From Ampullaceana balthica (taxonomy: Eukaryota; Mollusca; Gastropoda; Lymnaeidae): a stretch of DNA of 64,000 nucleotides. Under the pieces are notes generated by a model. It saw only the letters and a program-made list of their open reading frames with translations, had not been told where the DNA came from and searched no databases. Both the position numbers and the translations under genes were made by a program. The stretch spans positions 1,228,829 through 1,292,828 of the forward strand of contig CALYLW010000133.1 in the NCBI GenBank assembly GCA_944989445.1. Direction: 5' to 3'. Below, piece by piece: positions 34,301-47,100 of the stretch; positions within the stretch are counted from its first letter, which is position 1; each line of letters begins with the position of its first letter.

Positions 34301-37300
34301 GTGTAACAGCCCCGTGTGATTGTGTAACAGCCCCGTGTGATTGTGTAACAGCCCCATGTGATTGTGTAACAGCCCCGTGTGATTGTGTAACAGCCCCGTG
34401 TGATTGTGTAACAGCCCCATGTGATTGTGTAACAGCCCCATGTGATTGTGTAACAGCCCCATGTGATTGTGTAACAGCCCCATGTGATTGTTTGTGTCAG
34501 TTCAGCTATGACAGCATCGATTAAACGTAAATATCACTTGGTACAAGTTTCAGCAGCGTTTATCTAATTTTGGCGGAGGAGTCTCATTCTCGTAACCGCT
34601 TGATGTTACAGTCTAAATGACAAAGGTCGCGTCAAAAAATAAAACTGATAAAATGTGTAAATGTCCCGATTTTGTTAAGAATTAAATGTAGAATACTCAA
34701 TAAAGTAACATAATTAAAAATAAATAAAGGTAAAAAAGGATTTTTAAAAACCATGTTTTTATAAGTGGACTAAAAAGAAGAAAATAATTTAAAACATATA
34801 AGTTCAAGTACTTTAATTTAATATTCGATCGATCTGAAATTTTGATAATATGTATTGTCATCCAACATCTATCTGTGGTAAAAGTTTGAGCTCTCTAGGA
34901 CCATCGAAAGTGGTTTAATTTTACATTGGAAGATTTGAAAAATTGTGGTTATAAATAAAGTTAAAAAAAACTATCTTAAAAAACCACGTTTTTATAAGTG
35001 GACTAAAAAGAAGAAAATAATTTAAAACTTTTAAGTTCAAGTACTTCGATTTAATATGACTAAAAACGTGGGGCGGGCGCTTATGAGGTTTAACATATGC
35101 GGTTCACTCATTCTCTCACTTATAGATCTCTCTTTTGCCTTCTAAATTTTGAAATCTTTAATTTTATGCCAAACACCCGCCCCATGTTTTTATTCATATT
35201 AAATTGAAGTACTTGAACTTATACGTTTTAAATTATTTTTTCTTTTTAGTCCTCTTATAAAAACGTGGTTTTAAAAATCATTTTTTTTTCCTTTATTTAT
35301 TTGATTCTTTTTAGTCCACTAACAAAAACGTGGATTTTAAAAATATTTTTTTACCTCTATTTATTTTACCAAACACCTCATCAGCGCCCTCCCAACGTTT
35401 AATAACAAAGCGATGAGGTCACGGGCTGAACTCGGCACGTGCAATTAAACGATGCTTATTTAAAGATAAACTAAGAAATGCATTTATTTAATTACAGTTA
35501 ATATAAACGTGGTAATAAATAAAGGTAAATTTATTTTTTTTTAAAACACATTTTTATAAGTGGTCTAAAAAGAAGGAAATAATTTTAAACTTATAAGCTC
35601 AAGTACTTACATTTAATAGGACTAAAACGTGGGGCGGGTGCTTATGAGGTTTAACATATGCGGTTCACTCATTCTCTCACTTATAGATCTCTCTTTTGCC
35701 TTCTAAATTATAAATCTTTAATTTTTATACCAAACACCCGCCCCATGTTTTTAGTCATATTAAATCGAAGTACTTGAACTTATAAGTTTTAAATTATTTT
35801 CTTCTTTTTATTCCACTTATAAAAACGTGGTTTTTAATTTTTTTTACCTCCAATTATTTTACCAAACACCTCATCAGCACCCGCCCAACGTTCAATAATA
35901 AAGCGATGAGGTAACGGGGTGATACTCGCCACGTGAAATTAAACTACGGCAGGCGGGTACAGATGCGTATATAAAGATAAACTAAGAAATGCATTAATTT
36001 AATTACGGTACATTCGATCGATCTGAAATTTAGATACAATGTATTGTCATCCAACATCTATCTGTGGTAAAATTTTGAGCTCTCTAGGACCATCGAAAGT
36101 GGTTTAATTTTACATTGGAAGATTTGAAAAATTGTGAACAGCCAAACAAACAAATCCACAGGAACGAAAGCGAGTTAATAAAACGTGGTTAATAAAAAAA
36201 AATGGGCATGATATGAGAATGAGATGTAAGTGAAGGGCCGAATTAATACTTGGTGGCGAGCGGAATACTAAATTTTTCTGTCAGATATAGGCGGCAAAAT
36301 ATCGTCTCGTGAGCTGCAAATTGCCCGTGGGTCATGGGGCGAGGCTGCTTCAGGTGAATAAAATTACCAATACTGTGGTTAAAAAAATATTTAAACTTTC
36401 GTTTGTTCTTTTTTTTTCCTTTTTGACAAAAATATTTGACCGCCCCACCCCTCCCCCTCGCTCCCCCATCCGACCATCACCTCCAACTGTTGTACTAGAG
36501 ATACTGTATATACGCCCCCCCCACCCAGAGATACTGTATATACGCCCCCCACACCCAGAGATACTGTATATACGCCCCCCCACCCAGAGATACTGTATAT
36601 ACGCCCCCCCCACCCAGAGATACTGTATATACGCCCCCCCCCACCCAGAGATACTGTATATACGCCCCCCCCACCCAGAGATACTGTATATACGCCCCCC
36701 CCCATCCAGAGATACTGTATATACGCCCCCCCACCCAGAGATAATGTACACACACTCACAAAAGTTTAACAAGGGATTAACATTATTGACAGTTATTACT
36801 TTGACGCCAAAAATGCCACGGCTAACACATTTATCAACCGAAGTGTCCTGAGCTCCTTTACACAAGATGTCAACGTCATGAACAATTTCAAAACAAACCA
36901 CCGATGTTACCTCCCCGTCTGGTTGACAGAGACTGCAGCAGCCTGGGGCGGGGGTGTCCCGGGGCTGTCTGAGAGATTTGTCTCTGGATTTATGTGAGTA
37001 ATAATTGTTGTTGTTGGGCTTTATCATAACGACGTAACTTAAGACTATGATGAGTATTTTTCCTGATTCATCGTATCTGGATATCTGTTGGCTTCGATCT
37101 TCATTGTTGATTGATCAAAATAAAGCAATTAAAAAATGTTTTTTTCTATTAATAAACTTTTTGTTTTTAATTAATATTTATTTAATTTTAAGGTGCGAGT
37201 GAGGAAATAAGTTTTGATTAGGGCTGGTTAAAGGTGGCTATTAAAATAATTTTAATAATTCACTTTTACGAAGTTAAGGGATAATTTCGAATAAATAATA

Positions 37301-40300
37301 ATACGTGTGTAGTTTAAGAAATGGACAAATATGCCTAATTTAACAACGAAGCTCTGCTTTTTCTCGTTTATATGTCATCCGATGACCAACTACGCATACT
37401 CACTAGCACCCGTTCTTGTAATCGCCCTAAAACAGGTTTATAGCTAATATCGCGTTTACATCCTTCAGCCATATTCCCTCGTTTTCTTTCACTTCCCCTT
37501 GAATTCCGGAATATCATTAATGAGCACAAATTCCCATTTCGATTAAAAATTAATTTTAAAAATATAAAAATCTTTAAAAGGAATTTAACGATTAATTGAT
37601 TATTAAAGATTAATTACCACAGCTCTAGATTTGTAGGTTTCATTTTATGGCATTTATTGTCAGATATCGTCACTGCATATTTTACAAACAGCTTTGATTG
37701 GAAAGTTATCGTCAAGCCAACATTTCTAATTAAAACCTATTAACGCGCGCATTTATTTTAAATACATGTAAATATTTCTAGACTAGGCTGTGCTGCGGCG
37801 CCAACTTTTTTAGGGCGCCTACGGCGCCCACCTTTTTCAATAGCCCAAGTAACTTATCTTTGTATGATAAATACGAAATATTCCTGAAATGTACAAAAAG
37901 TATTTTATAATTAACAATCCTCAAATCCTCTTTTTACATCGTTCCCTTTTTCCAAAATTAAAATATGAGCTTAAAAAATGACGTCATATAATATATTTTA
38001 ACTGCGAGAAATTTTAGAAAGCAGCACGCCAAATTACTGCACCAAAAATAACTCTTATCGAACGTCCGCATGAAATTGTTCAATTAATAATAGTGTGGAG
38101 GGTGTTTAATGTTAATCTGGAAACCAAAATGATTATCCAATTTTATTTTTTTTTAAAAAGCAGAGTGATGTCCCTTAGCGTTAGACTACATAATTGAGCG
38201 TAAATATATATATATAACATTGCTAAAAGGGCAGTAAGTCATTTTGTTGACATTTTTTCATGCCTTTAAAATTTCATTATACTTTGTATAAAAAAATATG
38301 TATATATATATTTATTTTTTTAAGTATTGAATTGTATATATAGAATTAAAATTGTCATACCTTTTTATCTGTTAAAATATTTCTGGATGAAAACCTTAAA
38401 AAGGACTTTACTTTTCACTAAGTTGATTTAGTATTTTATATAGTTATTATTTATTAAGCAACGAAGGATAGAATTACAAAAAAAAATACAATGTATTTGT
38501 TAAAATACTCTTGTAATCTACAAGTTGGCTCGATAAACTGGGTACCGCCGCCAAGAATAAAGTGACCACTGTCATTCGACACACTTTCTTTGGAAGGAAC
38601 TATGGTCTCCTCAATAGGAATACTGCTGAACCGACGGCAGTAAGTACTTGGCGTTAGTTTGAGGACCACTGAGATCTTGACACAAACATGAGTTAAAAGA
38701 TTAGATTGAGGACCACTGAGATCTTGACACAAACATGAGTTAAAAGATTAGATTGAGGACCAGTGAGATCTTGACACAAACATGAGTTAAAAGATTAGAT
38801 TGAGGACCACTGAGATCTTGACACAAACACGAATTAAACGATTAGATTGAGGACCAGTGAGATCTTGACACAAACATGAGTTAAAAGATTAGATTGAGGA
38901 CCACTGAGATCTTGACACAAACACGAATTAAACGATTAGATTGAGGACTACTGATGCTCTTGCACAAATAAGGGTAACTAAACCAGACAATCCTAGATAA
39001 TTATAAACACTTTTAAAAAATATATATATTTAGGAAGAAGTTTTCTATAAAGTAAAATCATTAATTTCTTTTACCTACTTTTGTTGGAACAAGTTCAAAT
39101 TTTGTCAAACAACAAACAAATCTAATGCGCAACGTAGATGTGTTTTTTAAGTCTATTGACGGTAATAAAACCATCGGATAAAAATGTAAACGTTTTTAGT
39201 TTGTCCTGATATTTAAACATCATTTTTTTAGATTCTTTTTTTTTAAATTTTAAAATCATCAAATATTAATTTAAAATATTTTTTCAGTGGCTTTTTCGAA
39301 CAAAAACAAAGATTTATAAGAATTTATTTGAAGAAAAAAATAATTTTGACCTTTTGCTAGTATAATATATAATTTTATGTGTTAAATTGATATAAGGCTA
39401 GCTTAATTATAAATGTATATGTTAAATTTATGTATGGCTAGTTTAATTATCACGCTTTACAACAATCTCACAAGAAATTAAATTCAAAGAAACCAATAAG
39501 TGGTAATTAGAGGGAGTGTACTCGACAACTTCCGAAAGTTTCATAGCTATTGGATGAATAAAATAACATTTATTTAGATTATATAAGAAAAAAATATGCA
39601 AACACTGCAAGATGAAAAGTTCAAAAGACCTGTAGATTTCAAAATGGAGATATAAATTTGCTATCAAAAGAAAGTCTTTAATTTCTTTTGAAATTAACTA
39701 TAAACAAAATAATTACTGATTAAAATTTTAACTATTCTTTTTTAAATAGATGATTTTATAGAATCTAATGCAGTGCAACTGATTGAATGGATATTGTACA
39801 ATGTTGATTTCGTCCCCATTCAGTGTTATTTCTTGTCTGTCATCTACAAACACTTGGTTGAGGGCCCTGTCTTCAACGTGGGTGCAAGCTTCAACGGTCT
39901 TAGGCTCTACGCCCACTGTGCTCGTCAGGGATGGTAAGTACCATCATTAGTGCTGACTGGGATGGTAAGTACCATCATTAGTTCAGACCCGGGATGGTAA
40001 GTACCATCATTAGTGCTGACTGGGATGGTAAGTACCATCATTAGTTCAGACCCGGGATGGTAAGTACCATCATTAGTGCTGACTGGGATGGTAAGTACCA
40101 TCATGAGTGCTGACTGGGATGCCATTAGCGAACCATAGACGTAACACGCCTAGTAGTGAGAGGTTCGGACGTGTTTGTGATGACGTGAGATACAATGTCT
40201 CATGTATGGACCCTCTGCCCCCCCCTTCAATGTCTCATTTGTCTATCACAAAGTGTAGGGACTTTTGTGTATGTCAGAGGCGTCGCTATGATATTTTGTG

Positions 40301-41084
40301 CCAAGGGGTAAAATATAAAATTTGCGCCCCCCCCTACTTTACGCTGTTTTATTAATATATTACCCTTGTTCACTTATTATAATATTATGTTTGCAAACCC
40401 GATGACGTATGGACCCTCTGCCCCCACTTTGCTACACCACTGATGGTTCCTGTTAAAATCAATCACTTATTATCTTTGGGTTCTACGGGTCTTGTTTGCG
40501 CTATCAGTATAAGATCTTTTCATTAAAAGCCTGACGCCATTAGTCAAAGGCGGGCTCGTGAGTGACGGTTCAAATATCTTTTCTTAAGGACTTGTCACTC
40601 AGAATGTACACTGCGTCTCTCTTCTACCTACTTTTTGCAAAGATGACGATATCCCATTAATTAAAAATCTGTGGGGGCCGGATTAAGATAATAAAGAAAA
40701 TGACGGACATTAAAAATGAGTTAAATTCTTCTTGATTACATCATTGGTCTTTGGTTTTAATTTGTGAGAGTGAAATATTTCATTACGAAAAAAGAAACAA
40801 TAATATCGCAATGTTTGAGACTTTATAAATATCCAAGCCATGGAATAAAAAGAATAATGAGGCACACATTTGTTATTTGCCACTAAAAGAAATTCAATTC
40901 CATGAAATTTTTTATTTAAAAATTAAAGATGAGCTCGGTCATTTAAGCATTCACGTGTAAAGCTGTGTCAAATAAGTGGGGGGAGGGGGCAATATGAGCG
41001 AACGCGCCCCCCTCCCCCACCTTAACAAGTCAGCACCTAATGAATCCCTATTTTTAAATCCCTTATATTAACTTCGCGGCCGTC

Positions 41085-41115
<31 letters not shown>

Positions 41116-44100
41116 CTCTCTCATCATCTCATGGGCTCGGCGGGCGGAAAAACAGAAGTCAAAAATGACCCACTTCCAATGATCCGATCGAACTGAAATT
41201 TGGCACACGGACCCGTCTTACCTAACAATGCATCGTATCAAAATTTCAGATCGATCGAACGTACCGTAATTAAATTAATGCATTTTTAGTTTATCCTTAT
41301 ATGAGGTATGTAATTTAAAATCACGATTTGTTATTGTTTTTTTGCCACGTGAAAGTTTGAGCATTGAGGCGACCCAACGAAACGACGGTGCGCTTTTGTT
41401 TACATTTTACGTGTCACTCTGAGCTCGGTCAAGCGAATCGGTGACCAGACTTTTCCCCTCTCCCCCTCCCCCCCACCCCTCCCCCCTAGGGTTATGAAGC
41501 AAACTTGTGTTAAGACAGATTCAGTCTGTAAATGTTTGAAAATAATCAATACTGTTAGTTATGTCTCATATATAAGGGATTTATAGTCAAAAACTTTGTT
41601 TTTACGGGTTTGTTTTATTAAATCCCTTATATTAACTTCACCGCCGTCTCTGTCTCTCTCTCTGTCTGTCTCTCTGTCTCTCTCTCATCATCTCATGGGC
41701 TCGGCGGGCGGAAAAACAAAAGTCGAAAATGACCCACTTCCAATGATCCGATCGAACTGAAATTTGGCACACGGACCCGTCTTACCTAACAATGCATCGT
41801 ATCAAAATTTCAGATCGATCGAACGTACCGTAATTAAATTAATGCATTTTTAGTTTATCCTTATATGAGGTATGTAATTTTAATTCACGATTTGTTATTG
41901 TTTTTTTGCCACGTGAAAGTTTGAGCATTGAGGCGACCCAACGAAACGACGGTGCGCTTTTGTTTACATTTTACGTGTCACTCTGAGCTCGGTCAAGCGA
42001 ATCGGTGACCAGACTTTTCCCCTCTCCCCCCACCCACCCCTCCCCCCCCCCACTAGGGTTATGATGCAAAGTTGAGTTAAGACAGATTCAGTCTGTAAAT
42101 GTTTGAATATAATCAATACTTTTAGTTATGTCTCATCTATAAGGGATTTATAATCAAAAACTTTGTTTTTACGGGGTTGTTTAATTCAAGTAGTTTATCT
42201 TATCTTAGCTTTTACGTTTACGGACCCTCCTTCTATACTGAAGATTCTTCCTTCTTACACTTATTCTAGACTTATGTCTATCCTTGCATTTTTATTGGAA
42301 ATTTAAAGGTTCATAGAGTGTTGATTTTCCTGGTTTGATCCTGGATGTCTATTCCAAGACATCCATTTGGGCAGGGAGCAAACTGTAATAATTAATGGAT
42401 CTAAATCTGCAACAATAAAGGTTAACTCAGGAGTTCCACAAGGAACTGTGCTAGGTCCCTTACTCTTTTTAATTTATATAAATGATTTACCCAACAACAT
42501 CTCAACAGGTACAAAAGTTAGGTTATTTGCTGATGATTGTATAATCTATAGAACAATTAAATCAGAACAAGATTGCAAAATTTTACAAAAAGGACTTAGA
42601 TGAATTGATAAAATGGGAAACTAACTGGAGCATGTCTTTCCACCCAGAAAAGTGTCAACTGTTAAGAGTAACAAAGAAAAAGAAACAAATAAATTCAAAA
42701 TATTACCTTCATGGAAAAGAACTGACCCAAACTAAAGATGCAAAATACTTAGGAGTCTTAATAAATGAGAAACTATCATGGAATCCCCATGTCAATGAAG
42801 TTATTAAAAAATCAAACAAAACCTTAGGCTTTATAAAAAGGAACTTTAACAAATGTAATAGAGATATACAACTAAAATGCTACCTCACTTTGGTGAGACC
42901 TGTACTAGAATATGCATCTTCTGTATGGGACCCATCCACCAAAGAAAACATTGATAAACTAGAACAAATTCAAAAAAGAGCTGCCAGATTCATTACTGGA
43001 GAATATTCGAAACTGACAAGAATAACACCATTAGTTAAATCATTAAACCTTGAAACACTAGAGGATAGAAGAACCAAGAGAAAAGTAGTAATCATACATA
43101 AAGCAATTAATTCTAATTTAGAAATACAACACAAAGATAACTTAATACAACCCTCAGATAAGGATAAAAACACCTTTCTTATTCCGTATGCAAGAACAAA
43201 CACATACAAGTTTTCCTTCTTCCCGTCCGGAATTCGGGAGTGGAATGGGTTGCCTGAAGAATCCAGGAAAACCAACACTTTATCAACATTTAAATCTCTA
43301 ATAAAAATGCAAGACTAAACACAAACCATAGATAAGCGTAGGACGCAATAATCTTCTGTATAGAAGGAGCGTCTGTAAACAGATAAGATAAGATAAGAAA
43401 AATGCCGTATATTTTAAAAGAAATATCAATTAATCATACAAATTGAATTCTATTTTATTTTGTGAAAATTTAATCAGGTGAGAAAAGATTACATTTTTAA
43501 AAAAACTGATTTTCAGTATTTCATAAATTCTAGGGATACAGGCATGCGCGGTCACCTGGCGTACCAAGAGTTACGCGTTCGAATCTCTGTGAAGGCAGGG
43601 ATTTTTTCCCCGTGGTTAAGGTTGTCCCTGATTCCACTCTGTTGCCAATGGGTATCTGAACAAAGTTGGGGAAACAAGGTGGCTGGGCAATACCGGGCAT
43701 TGTTGGGGAAACAAGGTAGCTGGGCATTGTTGGGGAAACAAGGTGGCTGGGCATAGTTGGGGAAACAAGGTAGCTGGGCATTGTTGGGGAAACAAGGTAG
43801 CTGGGCATAGTTGGGGAAACAAGGTAGCTGGGCATAGTTGGGGAAACAAGGTGGCTGGGCATAGTTGGGGAAACAAGGTGGCTGGGCATAGTTTGGAAAA
43901 CAAAGTAGCTGGGCATTGTTGGGGAAACAAGGTGGCTGGGCATAGTTGGGGAAACAAGGTAGCTGGGCATAGTTGGGGAAACAAGGTAGCTGGGCATATT
44001 TGGGGAAACAAGGTAGCTGGGCATAGTTGGGGAAACAAGGTGGCTGGGCATTGTTGGGGAAACAAGGTGGCTGGGCATAGTTAGGGGGAAAAGGTAGCTG

Positions 44101-47100
44101 GGCATAGTTGGGGAAACAAGGTAGCTGGGCATAGTTGGGGAAACAAGGTGGCTGGGCATTGTTGGGGAAACAAGGTGGCTGGGAAATGTTGCACACTGAC
44201 CCCTCATAACCATGGCTTGTGAACGCTGCGTCACTTGCCAACAGACCGGAGTGGTCTGTGTGTTCTTATCAAAACGTTCAAGAATCATATGATAAAAATA
44301 AAATAAATAAAGGTTTCAGTTTTCAAAGACTGTTATGGAGGAATGTGTATGTGCATCTATGTCTCAAAGATTGGTTCGTGTTTCCATCCAGGTACCAGGC
44401 TGGGGCAGTGGTTCTGTATTACTTAAACATTGTCAATAAAACTCACGTCATTAGTCTGCCACAGTTCCATAACATGAATAAGGACCTCTTCCCCTTCACC
44501 TCGGCTGATGGCAATCTCAACTCCAGGTAAGACTGCGTGGGATGATGGCTTGACCCAGGTTAGTTAGTTAAGTCCAGGGACGTAATGTAAGGAACATTCC
44601 CCCCTCCCCTCAAACACACTCTCACACACACACTAATTTTAAAAGAAAAATAAACAGTTTGTGAAGCCATACCTATTTTTTTTTAAATCAGTCCAAATAA
44701 ATTGAAGGAAACATAGTTTGTAGTCTGGCAGTGCCGAGTATCTTGACCGCTTCAGAAGTAGCAGAGCACCAATCTAAAGAAGAAAGTTGGTATTATAGAG
44801 TACTACACATGCTAGACTGTCTACCTACGTGTAAAACAGACCAAGTCAGGGCATCGAATTAGTGTCAAAAGTTTTGACAAGGATCTGTAAAGGCAATCAA
44901 AGCTAGATCTGTAAAGGCACTCAAAGCTAGATCTGTAAAGGCACTCAAAGCTATATCTGTAAAGGCACTCAAAGCTATATCTGTAAAGGCACTCAAAGCT
45001 AGATGTGTAAAGGCACTCAAAGCTAGATCTGTAAAGGCACTCAAAGCTAGATCTGTAAAGGCACTCAAAGCTATATCTGTAAAGGCACTCAAAGCTATAT
45101 CTGTAAAGGCACTCAAAGCTATATCTGTAAAGGCACTCAAAGCTATATCTGTAAAGGCACTCAAAGCTAGATCTGTAAAGGCACTCAAAGCTAGATGTGT
45201 AAAGGCACTCAAAGCTAGATCTGTAAAGGCACTCAAAGCTAGATGTGTAAAGGCACTCAAAGCTAGATCTGTAAAGGCACTCAAAGCTATATCTGTAAAG
45301 GCACTCAAAGCTAGATCTGTAAAGGCACTCAAAGCTAGATCTGTAAAGGCATTCAGAGCTAGATCTGTAAAGGCACTCAAAGCTAGATGTGTAAAGGCAC
45401 TCAAAGCTAGATCTGTAAAGGCACTCAAAGCTAGATCTGTAAAGGCACTCAAAGCTATATCTGTAAAGGCACTCAAAGCTATATCTGTAAAGGCACTCAA
45501 AGCTATATCTGTAAAGGCACTCAAAGCTAGATCTGTAAAGGCACTCAAAGCTAGATCAGCGCAATGTACGCTAGCTGAGAATAAGTCAGCTGGTAAAGGC
45601 TGAGTCTGGTCTCAATTCTGATAAATACAGAATGTCACATTAATGTTCACTTTCTAGAAACAGTTCTCAAGTTTTTACACTAATTTATAGTTCAGCCTGC
45701 GTACACTATACGTCAGCTTGTATACACTATACGTCAACTTGTGTATTATACACTATACGTCAGATTGTGTACACAATACGTCAGCTTGTGACAGAGAACG
45801 GCCAGTTTGTAATCAATTCGAGCTTGTATAGGCAGCCAATGAAATGAGTAAAGTAGCGGAGTAACGTGGTCATGTGTTGTTTTTTTTGCCTTAAGAAACA
45901 GTCTAGCAGCTAAATTTGAACTTTCTGTATTTTTTCAATGCATTCTTTAGGGGCACCTGACAGGAGAGAATTGTAGTAATCAATGCGAGCTCTAACAAGA
46001 GCACAGGCTAGAGTTGTTGTTGCACTAATTGTTAAGTATTAGCGGATTGAGCTGATCTGACGGATGGCGGTGTAGGCAGAGCGACAGATGTGATTGATGA
46101 AGTTGTTGGTAGACATGTTGTCAGAAATGATGTAGCCAAGATTCCTAGTCGATGTTGTGAACAGTATATCCCAACTGGCTACCTGAATTGAATTCGGAAG
46201 AGACAAAGTACTGCGTGATTTATTGTTGCAAAATAGAAGTGATTCAGTCTTGTCATCATTCAGCTTGAGTTTGCTGAACGTCATCCAAGACTTTACTTCA
46301 TCAATGCACTCTTGCATCAATTGGACAGTGGAGTCAATATTAGAGGGATCAGTGTGAGCGTAAAGCTGAGTATCATCTGTAAATTATTGGCTTTTAACTG
46401 AATGCTTTTTGAGCAGTAGAAGTAGTGGCCTTGTATAAAGTACAGGGCCCAAAACGGAGCCCTGAGGCACACCATGAACCAAGTCAGCTCTGTGAGAGAT
46501 ACAGCCATCTACTGATACCAACTGTGCTCTGTTAGATAAGTATGATTGAAACCAAGCCAGAACTCAGCCAGAAATTCCAAAATAATTTTGCAGGGTTTTT
46601 AGCAGTGTTTGATGGTCGACGGTGTCAAAGGCTGCACTAAGATCTAATGGGACCAATATAAAGATTTTTCTACTGTCCGGTGCGAGTAGGAGGTCATTTG
46701 TTACCTTCAACAGGGTGGTCTCTGTGCTGTGAGAAGGTCTGTAGGCTGACTGATTGGGACTTATAAGAGTGTGGTCGTTAAGATAAGCAAAAAGTTGCTT
46801 TAAGACAAGTTTTTCAATGACCTTCGATGAAAATGAAATGTTAGACACAGGTCTATAGTTGTTTAAATTGTTTTGGTCTAACCCTTGTTTTTCAGCAAGG
46901 GTTTTATAACAGCAGATTTACATAAGGAGGGAAATGTGCCAGATGTTAAACTCTCATTAACTATATGAGTTATTGTTGGGAGTAAATGATCTATTGACTC
47001 AACCAATAGTGGAGTGGGAATGGGATCAGAGGACAGGACGTTGGTTTCGATTTTAGAATAATACTTTTGACTTCATTTTCCGTAAAAGGCTGGAACATGT

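Noticed and set aside
33215..34483. 422-codon GLLHNHT repeat frame
   Set aside because: It is a by-product of a 21-bp satellite in an intron of gene B; no start context, splice signals or family match.
36350..37027. Gly/Tyr-rich frame of 225 codons opposite gene B exon 6
   Set aside because: It is antisense to a conserved exon and to a 30-bp satellite.
38454..38732. 92-codon minus-strand frame with VCVKISVVLKLTPSTYC
   Set aside because: It is the antisense of gene B exon 7. A similar plus-strand frame at 4087-4353 is the antisense of gene A exon 7.
39728..39916. 62-codon minus-strand frame over gene B exon 8
   Set aside because: The plus strand encodes conserved heparanase sequence with a splice donor; the minus frame is a shadow.
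44865..45548. 227-codon ALSAFTDL repeat frame
   Set aside because: It is a 24-bp satellite read in an open frame, inside intron 9 of gene B and antisense to it.
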